A DNA stretch of 53,249 nucleotides from Bacteroidota bacterium (GCA_017860455.1 JAGDMF010000012.1:1-53249), one strand, 5' to 3'. Positions 23,928-32,051 are shown, numbered from the stretch's first letter. The notes: generated by a model from the sequence alone, not told the origin. A program made the numbers and translations.

Positions 23928-24839
23928 ATGAAAAATATAGTTTATAGAGTAGAATCCATTCACGATTTGCATGCAATTGCAGGTTTTGAAAAGCCTAAAC
24001 ATCCATTGATTTCTATTATTGATTATTCAAAAGTAGTTGTTGAAAATGCTCCTGAGTCAGGAAGTTTTATTTGTAATTTTTATACTGTCAATTTTAAAAA
24101 AAACTGTCACTTTCTTTATGGAAGACAATTTTTTGATCATCAGGAGGGTACATTACATTGCACCGCACCGGAACAAATTATTACTTTCGATAGAACAAGA
24201 GATTCAGGTGGTTCAGAGGGCTGGGGACTATACTTCCATCCGGAATTGATTAGAAACTCCCATTTGGGGAAAAAGATCCATGACTATTCGTTTTTCTCCT
24301 ATTCTGAAAATGAAGCTTTGCATTTATCAGAAAAAGAAAAGAAAACACTTTTATCTATTTTGAAACAAATAAAAAATGAGTATGATGCCAATATGGATCA
24401 TTTTTCTCATGATTTAATTATTACAAACATTGAACTTCTTTTAAATTATTGTAAGCGTTATTATGACAGGCAATTCATGACACGAACAAATCAGAATCGT
24501 GATATTATTATGAAATTTGAAGAGTTTATCAGAAACTACTTTAATTCCCCTGAACTATCTAAAAAAGGACTCCCTTCTGTAAAGATGTGTGCTGAAAAGA
24601 TGCATTTGTCGCCCAACTATTTTAGTGATCTATTAAAAAGTGAAACCGGAAAAAACACACAGGAACATATTCACTATTTTTTATTGGAAAAAGCAAAAAC
24701 ATTATTATTGAGTACAAATAAAAATATTAATGAGATTGCTTATGCCCTAGGTTTTGAATATGCTCAAAACTTTAGTAAATTATTTAAAAAAAAGGTTGGA
24801 ATTACACCTTTAGAATATCGTACAACTCCACATCAATAA
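23928..24839 (+). CDS. AraC-family transcriptional regulator
   Basis: A 303-residue regulator. The N-terminal part (about 1-190) is a cupin-like sensing domain, containing ERFQ-like FDRTRDSGGSEGWGLYFHPEL. The C-terminal 100 residues hold two helix-turn-helix motifs: MCAEKMHLSPNYFSDLLKSETG and the signature INEIAYALGFEYAQNFSKLFKKKVGITPLEYR. The ligand is unknown. It is followed at 37 bp by the third Crp/Fnr gene without an obvious promoter between, so they are probably cotranscribed. Confidence 0.92.
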   Translation: MKNIVYRVESIHDLHAIAGFEKPKHPLISIIDYSKVVVENAPESGSFICNFYTVNFKKNCHFLYGRQFFDHQEGTLHCTAPEQIITFDRTRDSGGSEGWGLYFHPELIRNSHLGKKIHDYSFFSYSENEALHLSEKEKKTLLSILKQIKNEYDANMDHFSHDLIITNIELLLNYCKRYYDRQFMTRTNQNRDIIMKFEEFIRNYFNSPELSKKGLPSVKMCAEKMHLSPNYFSDLLKSETGKNTQEHIHYFLLEKAKTLLLSTNKNINEIAYALGFEYAQNFSKLFKKKVGITPLEYRTTPHQ

Positions 24840-24876
24840 AAAAGGTATTGTTATTAAATTAAAAAAAAATCTTTCA

Positions 24877-25452
24877 ATGGAACATCTTATTATACAATAC
24901 CTGTCAAAATATACAACTATAACTAATGATTTAGAACAAGCAATAACTGAGAGTGCTTCAATAAAATCATTTCCTAAAGGGAAAATTCTATTACACGAAG
25001 GGGATATTTCCAATGAGTGTTATTTCATCTTAAAAGGGTGTGTTCGAAGTTATTATATAAGAGATGGAAAGGAAAAAACAACAGAATTTTTTACTGAAGA
25101 GCAGTTTATCTTACCGAATCAATATGGGACAAATATTCCATCAGATCACTTTTTAGAATGTATTGAAGAGGTGGTTTTGAATATAAGTAATCCCAATGCC
25201 GAAAAAGAAGCTTTTCAAAAATACCCACAATTAGAAATATTATATAGAAAAATGGCAGATATAATCTTTGTCAATTTTCAAAAAAAAATGGATGAATTCA
25301 GAATGTCATCAGCTGAACAACGTTATATTGATTTGACAAAAGAGAGACCCGATCTTTTGCAAAGGGTACCTCAACATCAAATTGCAAGCTTTCTGGGTAT
25401 TAGCCCCGAATCTTTAAGCAGGATTAGAAAACGGTTATTGAAAAAAAAATAA
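24877..25452 (+). CDS. Crp/Fnr-family regulator, paralog C
   Basis: A 191-residue paralog of 13755 and 14350, with barrel motifs FPKGKILLHEGD, ECYFILKGCVRSYY and TTEFFTEEQF, and winged-helix recognition helix SPESLSRIRKR. The E-x-x-S-R FNR signature is kept. No Fe-S cysteine cluster is present. The gene lies upstream of an SDR gene whose promoter carries a half-conserved FNR-type site at the usual distance, and 3.2 kb upstream of the perfect site at 28109. Confidence 0.88.
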   Translation: MEHLIIQYLSKYTTITNDLEQAITESASIKSFPKGKILLHEGDISNECYFILKGCVRSYYIRDGKEKTTEFFTEEQFILPNQYGTNIPSDHFLECIEEVVLNISNPNAEKEAFQKYPQLEILYRKMADIIFVNFQKKMDEFRMSSAEQRYIDLTKERPDLLQRVPQHQIASFLGISPESLSRIRKRLLKKK

Positions 25453-25475
25453 AGATTTCAAAGACGAATCACTTA

Positions 25476-25519
25476 TTATCTTTTATCAATGCATTTAATT
25501 AAAATTCTGTTTAATTTTG
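25476..25519 (+). promoter_or_regulatory. Promoter with half-conserved FNR-type site
   Basis: TTATCttttATCAA (25476-25489) has a perfect right half-site and lies 22 bp before the -7 element TAATTTTG (25512-25519), the same spacing as at 15637 and 28109. The long gap to the start at 25620 implies a leader of about 95 bases. Confidence 0.45.
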
Positions 25520-25619
25520 CAACTTTAGATATATTAAATTATTTAGATTCATTAATTATAAATAAATTGGTGAATATTATAAAAAACGATAAAAAATAAA
25601 TTAGCCACTGACAATTAAA

Positions 25620-26336
25620 ATGAAAAAAGCAATTATTATCGGTGCAACTTCCGGAATAGGAAAAGGAGTTGCTGAATTATTAGTAAACAATAATTATACA
25701 GTTGGAATTACCGGAAGAAGGACTGAATTACTCGAAGAAATGAAAAGGCAAAAACCTGACTCCTATTTTATAAGGACTTTTGATATAACTGATACAAAAA
25801 AGATTGTTGAAAATTTAGATGGATTGACAACTGAAATAGGTGGACTTGACTTGCTAATCATTAGTTCAGGAACAGGCGATGCAAATGAAACTCTGGATTT
25901 TGAAATTGAAAAACGAACAATTGACACTAATGTAAATGGTTTTACCTGTATTGCAGACTGGACTTTCAATTATTTTCAAACCCAAAAATATGGTCATTTA
26001 GTAGCTATAAGTTCAATTGCAGGACTTCGGGGAAGCAGACAGGCACCCGCATATAATGCAACAAAAGCATATCAAATTAATTATATAGAAGGACTAAGAC
26101 AAAAAGCAACCCATTTAAAAACTTCAATTTTTGTAACAGATATTAGACCTGGTTTTGTATATACAGAAATGGCAAAAGGAGAAGGATTATTTTGGGTTAT
26201 GCCGGTTGATAAAGCAGTTATACAGATTTACAAAGCGATAAGGAACAAGAAGAAAGTTGCTTATATAACTAAGCGTTGGGGGTTAATCGCTTCAATTTTG
26301 AAGAATATTCCAAGAATTATTTATGACAAAATGTAA
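25620..26336 (+). CDS. Short-chain dehydrogenase/reductase
   Basis: A 238-residue classical-type SDR. It has the nucleotide-binding GATSGIGKG (residues 8-16), a D-I-T segment, an SSG-x-G strand in place of NNAG, the catalytic Ser in SSIAGLRGSRQ, and Y-N-A-T-K (Tyr and Lys of the active site). PGFVYTEMAKG follows. It probably oxidises or reduces a small alcohol or ketone with NAD(P); the substrate is unknown. The gap to the LA_2272-like gene is 62 bp and that gene is followed by an MDR oxidoreductase, so these three may be one unit. Confidence 0.9.
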   Translation: MKKAIIIGATSGIGKGVAELLVNNNYTVGITGRRTELLEEMKRQKPDSYFIRTFDITDTKKIVENLDGLTTEIGGLDLLIISSGTGDANETLDFEIEKRTIDTNVNGFTCIADWTFNYFQTQKYGHLVAISSIAGLRGSRQAPAYNATKAYQINYIEGLRQKATHLKTSIFVTDIRPGFVYTEMAKGEGLFWVMPVDKAVIQIYKAIRNKKKVAYITKRWGLIASILKNIPRIIYDKM

Positions 26337-26398
26337 AAAATAAACAAAGACCAACTTAAAAAAAGTATATAAAAAAATTTACGTTTAACACTTATTGC

Positions 26399-27034
26399 AT
26401 GAAACGAATTCCAATTTTATTACTGATCATATTTTCAATGAGTTTTACTTTTTCGCAAGGTGACTCTTTAGATTTTGATAAAAAAGCAAAAAATCGTTAT
26501 GTTATTTGGGTAATTCCATCAGATTCAAAAAATATTTATGGTATTGCAATTGGACCTTTTGGGTCAGAAGCCATTTGCAACAGACCTTATACCAAATATA
26601 CACACGGATTGAATATACAAATACCTGGTCAAGGGTTTTTCCAAACCTTTTATATTAATAAAATGAGGATCTCTGATTTCTGCGAAAAAGAAAGCTCTGA
26701 TTCAACAAAATCTCAAGAAACTATACCTAAAAGAGCGGTTCATAATGGACTTCTAATATCTCCTTTTGGGACATTTACAGACCAGGTGAATGGAGTATCT
26801 CTTTCTTTATGGATGAGTATGGGAAAGAAAATAAACGGTCTTTCTTTTAATCTTTTGTGGAACTTTTACGAGCAAATTAATGGAATAACAATTGGATTTG
26901 TAAACAATACTGCTGTGACTAATGGGGTACAGATTGGTCTTATAAATAAAACAATCAAATTAAATGGTTTCCAGTTCGGACTTTGGAATAAAAACGGAAA
27001 AAGGTCATTTCCATTGATTAATTGGAACTTTTAA
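26399..27034 (+). CDS. LA_2272-type surface-repeat protein
   Basis: A 211-residue secreted protein with signal peptide (cut near TFSQG). The body consists of short repeats with NG-x-x-[IL]-[GS]-[LF] turns: VHNGLLISPFG, QVNGVSLSLW, KINGLSFNLLW, QINGITIGFV, VTNGVQIGLI and LNGFQFGLWN. This matches the LA_2272 surface-repeat family, found mostly in Bacteroidota and Leptospira. It probably forms a beta-solenoid or barrel strand series in the envelope. Function unknown. Confidence 0.8.
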   Translation: MKRIPILLLIIFSMSFTFSQGDSLDFDKKAKNRYVIWVIPSDSKNIYGIAIGPFGSEAICNRPYTKYTHGLNIQIPGQGFFQTFYINKMRISDFCEKESSDSTKSQETIPKRAVHNGLLISPFGTFTDQVNGVSLSLWMSMGKKINGLSFNLLWNFYEQINGITIGFVNNTAVTNGVQIGLINKTIKLNGFQFGLWNKNGKRSFPLINWNF

Positions 27035-27073
27035 TTAAAAAAACAATACCAAACAGATTCCCAATAACCTGAA

Positions 27074-28054
27074 ATGAAAACAAAAATGAAAGCAATAGTT
27101 TGTGAAAAATATGGAGATCCGGAAGTTCTGAAATTGAAGGAAGTAAAAAAGCCTATTCCAAAAGACGATGAAGTGCTCATCAGAGTTTATTCGGTATTTG
27201 TTGGAATAGAAGATATTATGCAAAGAAAGGGAAAACCCTACTTCTTTCGTCTATTTTTTGGATTAACAAAACCCCAAAAACCGATTTTTGGGACAGAATT
27301 CAGTGGAGAAATTGAAGATGTGGGTAAAAATGTAAAGTTGTTTCAAAAAGGGGATAAAGTATTAGGAGTTACCGGAGCTTCTTTTGGTTGTAATGCTGAA
27401 TATATTTGTATGCCTGAAACAGGATTATTATCAATAAAACCATCAAGTTTAACCTACGAAGAATCTGCTCCTATTTGTGGCCCCTTAGCTGCCTGGAATT
27501 ATCTTATTCATATTGCAAAAATTCAGGATGGACAAAAAGTTTTGATTTATGGAGCTTCCGGGAATATTGGTTTGGCTTCAATACAAATAGCAAAACTATA
27601 TGGAGCTGAGGTTACCGGTGTTTGTAGCTCTTATAATTTTGATTTGGTTAAATCGCTTGGAGCAGATCATTTAATGAATTTTACAAGAGAAAATTTTAAG
27701 GGAAAAAATCAAATATATGATGTTATTCTGGAAGTTTCAGGTAAACCTTCTTCAATACAATTCAAAAGTATGCTCAAAGAGAAAGGATACTATATAACTA
27801 GTTATCCTACATTTTCAAATCTTTTTCTCACTTTTTGGAGTTCCCGGTTTAACAATAGAAAAGTAATCTTTTCTGCAACAGGATTAAAACCGGTTTCAGA
27901 ACGATTAGTGTTTCTGAAAGAGATCATCCGGCTTTTTAAAGAGGAAAAGTTGAAAACAATCATTGATAAGAGGTTTCAATTGGAACAAATGGCTGAAGTT
28001 CATCGATATGTAGAAAAAGGCCTTGAGAAAGGACATGTTATTGTAAATAATTGA
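27074..28054 (+). CDS. MDR-family NAD(P)-dependent alcohol dehydrogenase / quinone oxidoreductase
   Basis: A 326-residue medium-chain reductase. It has a GroES-like N-terminal domain (VCEKYGDPEVLKL, PKDDEVLIRVYSV, FGTEFSGEIEDVG) and a Rossmann domain with LIYGASGNIGLASIQIAK. The zinc ligands of alcohol dehydrogenases are absent, which points to a quinone-oxidoreductase-like enzyme using NADPH. The start could also be Met5. It follows the SDR and LA_2272-type genes in the same direction (39-bp gap). Confidence 0.88.
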   Translation: MKTKMKAIVCEKYGDPEVLKLKEVKKPIPKDDEVLIRVYSVFVGIEDIMQRKGKPYFFRLFFGLTKPQKPIFGTEFSGEIEDVGKNVKLFQKGDKVLGVTGASFGCNAEYICMPETGLLSIKPSSLTYEESAPICGPLAAWNYLIHIAKIQDGQKVLIYGASGNIGLASIQIAKLYGAEVTGVCSSYNFDLVKSLGADHLMNFTRENFKGKNQIYDVILEVSGKPSSIQFKSMLKEKGYYITSYPTFSNLFLTFWSSRFNNRKVIFSATGLKPVSERLVFLKEIIRLFKEEKLKTIIDKRFQLEQMAEVHRYVEKGLEKGHVIVNN

Positions 28055-28108
28055 ATATATAAAACAATAACAAATGTAGAAAACGTAATATAAAAGAGAA
28101 ACAATTTC

Positions 28109-28152
28109 TTGATTTGAATCAAGGCATTTCATAATTTGCACCTATATTTTTG
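28109..28152 (+). promoter_or_regulatory. Promoter with perfect FNR box (TTGATttgaATCAA)
   Basis: The 14-bp site at 28109-28122 equals the E. coli FNR consensus TTGAT-N4-ATCAA, inside a 16-bp palindrome CTTGATTtgAATCAAG. It lies 22 bp before the -7 element TATTTTTG (28145-28152), so its centre is near -41.5. It drives barrel copy 2. Confidence 0.7.
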
Positions 28153-28187
28153 CCAAATAAATATTAAAAAATCAAAAATATAGAATT

Positions 28188-28823
28188 ATGAATTACAAAA
28201 AAATCACAACTACAGTATTTCTAGTTACCAATTTGGGACTATTGTTTTCTCAATCTCCAAAAATGGAAAGTAAACCTGCACCAATTGATCGGAAATTTTC
28301 AATTAGTACAACTTATTACAGTTTTATGAATTTTGAAAAAGAGGAAACCAATACACACCATTATGAATTGCATTTTGGCTACCAATGGACTTCTAAAGAT
28401 AAAATTGGGATCAAGCTGGCTACATGGAAAATGTATGCTCCTATGGGAATGCCCATGCAAGAACAACTTAGTTTCGATGAAACCAATTTCTATCCGGGTA
28501 GACTTCGCGAATCAGGTATTGGAATCACCTATCAACGTTTGATCTGGAAAGGTTTGTTTGCAACGGTGGAAGTATTACCTCAACTTAAAACCTATTATGA
28601 TCTCAACAATAAAAAAATTGGAAATGGTTTTAAATTATATACATCCTATCATGTTGGTTATCATTTATCCTTTTTCAAAAACAGATTCTATATTGAGCCC
28701 CAAATTCATTGTCAATATTGGCCCATAGACACAAATACTCCCGAAAGTTTCCAAAAAATTGATAAAAAATGGCATAACTATTTCCTTTTTGAACCAAATT
28801 TATACATAGGATTCAAGTTTTAG
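28188..28823 (+). CDS. Outer-membrane beta-barrel-like protein, copy 2
   Basis: A 211-residue paralog of 15007-15615 with signal peptide ending near LLFSQ. It shows the same alternating aromatic strands, blocks WKGLFATVEV, GYHLSFFKNRFYIEPQI and DKKWHNYFLFEP, and a C-terminal Phe (IGFKF) typical of outer-membrane barrels. It is followed after 119 bp by the T9SS cargo paralog, repeating the order seen at 15007-16635. Its promoter has the best FNR box in the window. Confidence 0.77.
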   Translation: MNYKKITTTVFLVTNLGLLFSQSPKMESKPAPIDRKFSISTTYYSFMNFEKEETNTHHYELHFGYQWTSKDKIGIKLATWKMYAPMGMPMQEQLSFDETNFYPGRLRESGIGITYQRLIWKGLFATVEVLPQLKTYYDLNNKKIGNGFKLYTSYHVGYHLSFFKNRFYIEPQIHCQYWPIDTNTPESFQKIDKKWHNYFLFEPNLYIGFKF

Positions 28824-28872
28824 TAGCACTTTTTGAAAATAAAAAGATTGTTTTACTGTTTCATTTTTTTTC

Positions 28873-28880
28873 TATTTTTG
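28873..28880 (+). promoter_or_regulatory. -7 element (TATTTTTG)
   Basis: Matches TAnnTTTG, 62 bp before the T9SS cargo start at 28943. No FNR-type dyad is seen at the expected distance here. Confidence 0.45.
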
Positions 28881-28942
28881 CTCATGATTTTTTAAGAAAT
28901 CATTTATAACAAACATTAATATTCTATTTAATCCCACAAAAA

Positions 28943-29764
28943 ATGAAAAAAATTATCTTTTTAAGTTTGATGCTTCTATTTTTAAGTCATCCATCATTAA
29001 AATCCCAAATCTTTTATTTTGATATCAATCCGGATGTTGTGACGGAAATGTCTTCTACAGTGGAAAGTGCATACAACATTTTCCCTATCGACTTTAACAA
29101 TGACGGGACTGAAGAGTACGATTTCAGATGGGATGACTGGGGGACTGACTGGTTTATGCACTTTACATTTAATGTTATTGATGATCAAATTGCATTGGAT
29201 GGTACAACAACCAACATGTATGGAGGTCGTTTTATCAAGAAATTAGCATCCGGAGATCCTATTAACAGTTCTCTTTTATGGGGAACCAGTTATCCCGAAC
29301 CTTTCATCGGGGAAAGTACTTTAAACTCAAATTTCCTTGATCAAGGGGATAAATATATTGGCGTAAAATTCAAATTAGGAACTAATATTCATTACGGTTG
29401 GGTTTTAGTTAATTTTCAAACCTATAATACAACCCGGAAATTGATCATTAAATCTTATGCCTATAATGGAACACCAAATGCTCAGATTGCAGCAGGACAA
29501 ATCAGTTCCAGTAGTGTTGATGAAAATAATCAGGCTTATATTGGAATTTATCCAAATCCTGCAGAAAATGTGATCAAATTGAACACCAATTTGGAAACAT
29601 CAATCCAATTTGAAATTTATAATGGTATTGGACAAAAGATAGCAAATGGAGTCACTTCAGATAAAACCATTTCCATATCAGAAATTGAATCAGGAATCTA
29701 TTTTATAAAATTGATTTCCGAAAATGGAGCCCTAATTGAAACCCAAAAAATCGTGAAAAGATAA
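28943..29764 (+). CDS. T9SS-sorted secreted protein, copy 2
   Basis: A 273-residue paralog of 15799-16635 with collinear similarity: signal peptide, IFYFDINPDVVTEMSS, EEYDFRWDDWGTDWFMHF, ALDGTTTNMYGGRF, GESTLNSNFLDQGDKYIGVKF, and the type A sorting domain from the IGIYPNPAENVI stretch to KIVKR. The body may be a small beta-sandwich; no enzyme motif is seen. Its stop codon is followed at once by a long RGG-type 7-bp array. Confidence 0.85.
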   Translation: MKKIIFLSLMLLFLSHPSLKSQIFYFDINPDVVTEMSSTVESAYNIFPIDFNNDGTEEYDFRWDDWGTDWFMHFTFNVIDDQIALDGTTTNMYGGRFIKKLASGDPINSSLLWGTSYPEPFIGESTLNSNFLDQGDKYIGVKFKLGTNIHYGWVLVNFQTYNTTRKLIIKSYAYNGTPNAQIAAGQISSSSVDENNQAYIGIYPNPAENVIKLNTNLETSIQFEIYNGIGQKIANGVTSDKTISISEIESGIYFIKLISENGALIETQKIVKR

Positions 29765-29766
29765 GC

Positions 29767-29896
29767 TTTGGGTCTTAGGTTTTGGGTCTTAGGTTTTAGG
29801 TTTTGGGTTTTAGGTTTTGGGTTTTAGGTTTTGGGTTTTGGGTTTTGGGTTTTGGGTTTTAGGTTTTGGGTTTTGGGTTTTAGGTTTTGGGTTTTA
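29767..29896. repeat. 7-bp tandem array (TTTT-RGG)
   Basis: About 18 heptamers ttttggg and ttttagg with rare tctt variants. It starts two to three bases after the stop codon of the gene ending at 29764. Confidence 0.9.
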
Positions 29897-29990
29897 GTAC
29901 CTTATTCTTAATATTAGTGTTTTTTTTGGCACAATATTTAAAAAATCATTTTAATGTATTTAGATTAACGCCACTTTAGTTAAGTTTTTC

Positions 29991-30205
29991 ATAGCACACT
30001 GATGACACAGATTGAACTGATTTACACAGATTAATTTCGTCAAAATAATATAATTTTTAACTATATTTGAAATTAAATAAAATGGGATTTCTCTAAAAAA
30101 TAAGAATAAAACAGAAATAAAATTAATATATTCAAAAATCAATTAAAAAATATAGAACAAATAGATCTGTGGTCATCTGTTTAATCAGTGTCATCAGTGT
30201 GCTAT
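29991..30205. repeat. 215-bp element with 18-bp perfect terminal inverted repeats
   Basis: ATAGCACACTGATGACAC (29991-30008) is the exact reverse complement of 30188-30205. Similarity between the arms continues inward (ACAGATT...ACACAGATT against AATAGATCTGTGG...CTGTTTAATC). Related single copies occur at 1171-1212, 9784-9828 and 44283-44325. There is no coding capacity. It resembles a MITE. Confidence 0.6.
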
Positions 30206-30245
30206 TTTGGTTCTGGCTTGTCCAGGCTAGGTTTTGGGGTTTTAT

Positions 30246-30355
30246 TTTCGCCTTTTGCCTTTCGCCTTTTGCCCTTTCGCCCTTCGCCCTTTCCCCTTTT
30301 GCCTTTCCCCTTTTGCCTTTCGCCCTTAGCCTTTCGCCCTTAGCCTTTCGCCTTT
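30246..30355. repeat. 7-bp tandem array (N4-GCC)
   Basis: About 15 units such as tttcgcc, ttttgcc, cttcgcc and cttagcc, two of them 8 bp long. GCC is almost invariant while the tetramer varies. The array ends 4 bp before a -7 element. Confidence 0.9.
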
Positions 30356-30359
30356 TTTG

Positions 30360-30367
30360 TATCTTTG
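30360..30367 (+). promoter_or_regulatory. -7 element (TATCTTTG) abutting a GCC array
   Basis: Matches TAnnTTTG. Transcription would begin near 30373, so any start codon upstream of that point is excluded. Confidence 0.6.
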
Positions 30368-30406
30368 CATTTCAAAATACAGCAAATTAACCTTAATTCA
30401 TTTTTT

Positions 30407-31561
30407 ATAAGAAATTTTAAACAAATTTTGTCACTACTTATTATTGCAATACCATTTGTATTAACCGCTCAATCTTCTAAGGCTTTTAAATACGAATATC
30501 TGGTTGATATAAAATGGAATAATCCTTCTTCTGCTTCCAATATCAGAGATATCTGTTTTGCGCCTGTTACACCAACAGAATCTGATGTTTATCTTGCTGT
30601 GGCTCACAATAATGGGTTGATTAGCATGTTCGTGAATGATCAATATATTAAACCTTCTGAAAGAAATATTTTACGTCAAAAAATTAGTTTTAATTTATAT
30701 TTAAATAAAGAATTGGCTACTCCTGAAGAACAAAAACTGAATAAAACCCAAGGTTCATTGCTTTTTAGTTCCGATGGTAAAAATCTATTTTCAGGTGGTT
30801 GGATTTTCTATAGTAAAATTAAAAGTGCCTATTGTAGTATGATTTATGTTTTTGATATCGAAAAACTAAACCTTAAAAATGCCAATACTTTTGATCAAAC
30901 ACCTCATGATTATAAAGTTATCACAGTGGATGGATTAATCACCAGATTTGTGCTTTCTCCTGATAATAAAAAGATTTTAGTGCACCATGAGTTGGATAAT
31001 AAAATGATCCTGATCTCCATTTTTGACGTTGAAACAATGAAAAAAGAATGGTCAATGGTTTGTAAAGGGGATGTAATGGATATAGTATTCGGGAAAGATA
31101 ATACAACTTTTTATTATGCTCAGGGTAAAGAAATTTTCCATTATTCTGTCACAGATAATAAAATTTTAAACACCTATACATTAAAGAAAAATGATGTTTG
31201 CAGATTGTATTCTTCCGGAAACACATTGATTTGCAGTGATTTTCTTAACAAACTATATTATTGGGAAACTGATAAATCTGATAAACCTGCCGAAATCAAA
31301 ACAAAAGCTTTTATTACTGAAATTCAACGCGTTAGAGGTAGTATGCTCGCTACATTGTCAGGTTATTTTGTAGGTGATGGTAATGGTAATATTTATGAAG
31401 TAAATTTTTATGATAAAGAGATTTATCCAGTAAAATGGTCCTATATATGCGAAAGTTGTCCATTCATTAAAAAGATATCAATGAGTGGAAATGGTAGGAT
31501 GTTCGGATATTTTAACAATGAGAACGGAATCAGTATTTACACTAATTCCGGACCTTTTTAA
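30407..31561 (+). CDS. Secreted beta-propeller-like protein with non-ATG start
   Basis: A roughly 384-residue secreted protein whose frame is open and intact. The body has WD40/YVTN-like strands: GSLLFSSDGKNLFSGG, RFVLSPDNKKILVHH, DIVFGKDNTTFYYAQG and KKISMSGNGRMFGYF. There is no ATG near the 5' end. A TTG at 30365 overlaps the -7 element and cannot be transcribed from it. A normal signal peptide (RNFKQILSLLIIAIPFVLTAQ region) would begin at the ATA codon 30407, which looks like a mutated ATG; a TTG at 30428 is another option. The 3' end overlaps the convergent DUF3795 gene by 20 bp. No specific family recognised. Confidence 0.65.
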   Translation: MRNFKQILSLLIIAIPFVLTAQSSKAFKYEYLVDIKWNNPSSASNIRDICFAPVTPTESDVYLAVAHNNGLISMFVNDQYIKPSERNILRQKISFNLYLNKELATPEEQKLNKTQGSLLFSSDGKNLFSGGWIFYSKIKSAYCSMIYVFDIEKLNLKNANTFDQTPHDYKVITVDGLITRFVLSPDNKKILVHHELDNKMILISIFDVETMKKEWSMVCKGDVMDIVFGKDNTTFYYAQGKEIFHYSVTDNKILNTYTLKKNDVCRLYSSGNTLICSDFLNKLYYWETDKSDKPAEIKTKAFITEIQRVRGSMLATLSGYFVGDGNGNIYEVNFYDKEIYPVKWSYICESCPFIKKISMSGNGRMFGYFNNENGISIYTNSGPF

Positions 31562-32051
31562 TGTTTAAAATATCTATATGATCCGCTACAAATGGAGAAG
31601 ACGGCGTATTTCCACATTTGGAACAGATCGTTTCATACCAACTGCAAATCTGATGGCATTGAGTACAAGTAACTCTTTCTTCGTTTTCACGAAACCATTG
31701 CTCCCACCCTACCTCTTTAATCCTACTTAAAGAATCAAACAATTCAACTCTATGAGGCATTTGTTTTTGAAATTCTATTAAATAATTACATGGATATTCA
31801 TCACATTCTGAACAAAAAGAGACCTTTTTTTCAGAACTACATTTTTTCATATAACAGTTTTTACAATAAGTGGTTAAAACATCACTTCTACAACCATTAC
31901 ATCTGACTTGATCTACGGATGTATTCAATTTTTCAGCAAAATATTGCAATTTAATCATATCATTTTTCTGAGTAGCTAAATAGATCATACATGAGCTACA
32001 GAATAAACCACATATAGCGGAGGTTTGAAAATTGGGGGTTTTAATGTCCAT
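31542..32051 (-). CDS. DUF3795 cysteine-rich protein
   Basis: A 169-residue cytosolic protein using Met at 32051; an upstream ATG at 32087 would place the start within a few bases of the transcription start. Cys pairs typical of DUF3795 are visible: CGLFCSSC, CNGC, YCKNCYMKKC and FCSECDEYPC. These are followed by a W-E-Q-W-F-x-E-N-E-E-R segment and a late zinc-ribbon-like CTQCHQIC...CSKCG. It probably binds zinc. Function unknown. Confidence 0.85.
   Translation of the reverse strand: MDIKTPNFQTSAICGLFCSSCMIYLATQKNDMIKLQYFAEKLNTSVDQVRCNGCRSDVLTTYCKNCYMKKCSSEKKVSFCSECDEYPCNYLIEFQKQMPHRVELFDSLSRIKEVGWEQWFRENEERVTCTQCHQICSWYETICSKCGNTPSSPFVADHIDILNIKKVRN

Larger units (their letters stand above)
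29765..30359. other. Composite repeat-rich intergenic region
   Basis: No gene is visible in this 600-bp gap. In order it holds an RGG heptad array (29767-29896), a TTATTCTTA plus CACAATATTTA spacer shared with 11270-11325, an inverted repeat (arms 29991-30008 and 30188-30205), a TTCTGGCTTGTCC word shared with 11507 and 44335, and a GCC heptad array (30246-30355) running into a promoter. Confidence 0.65.
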
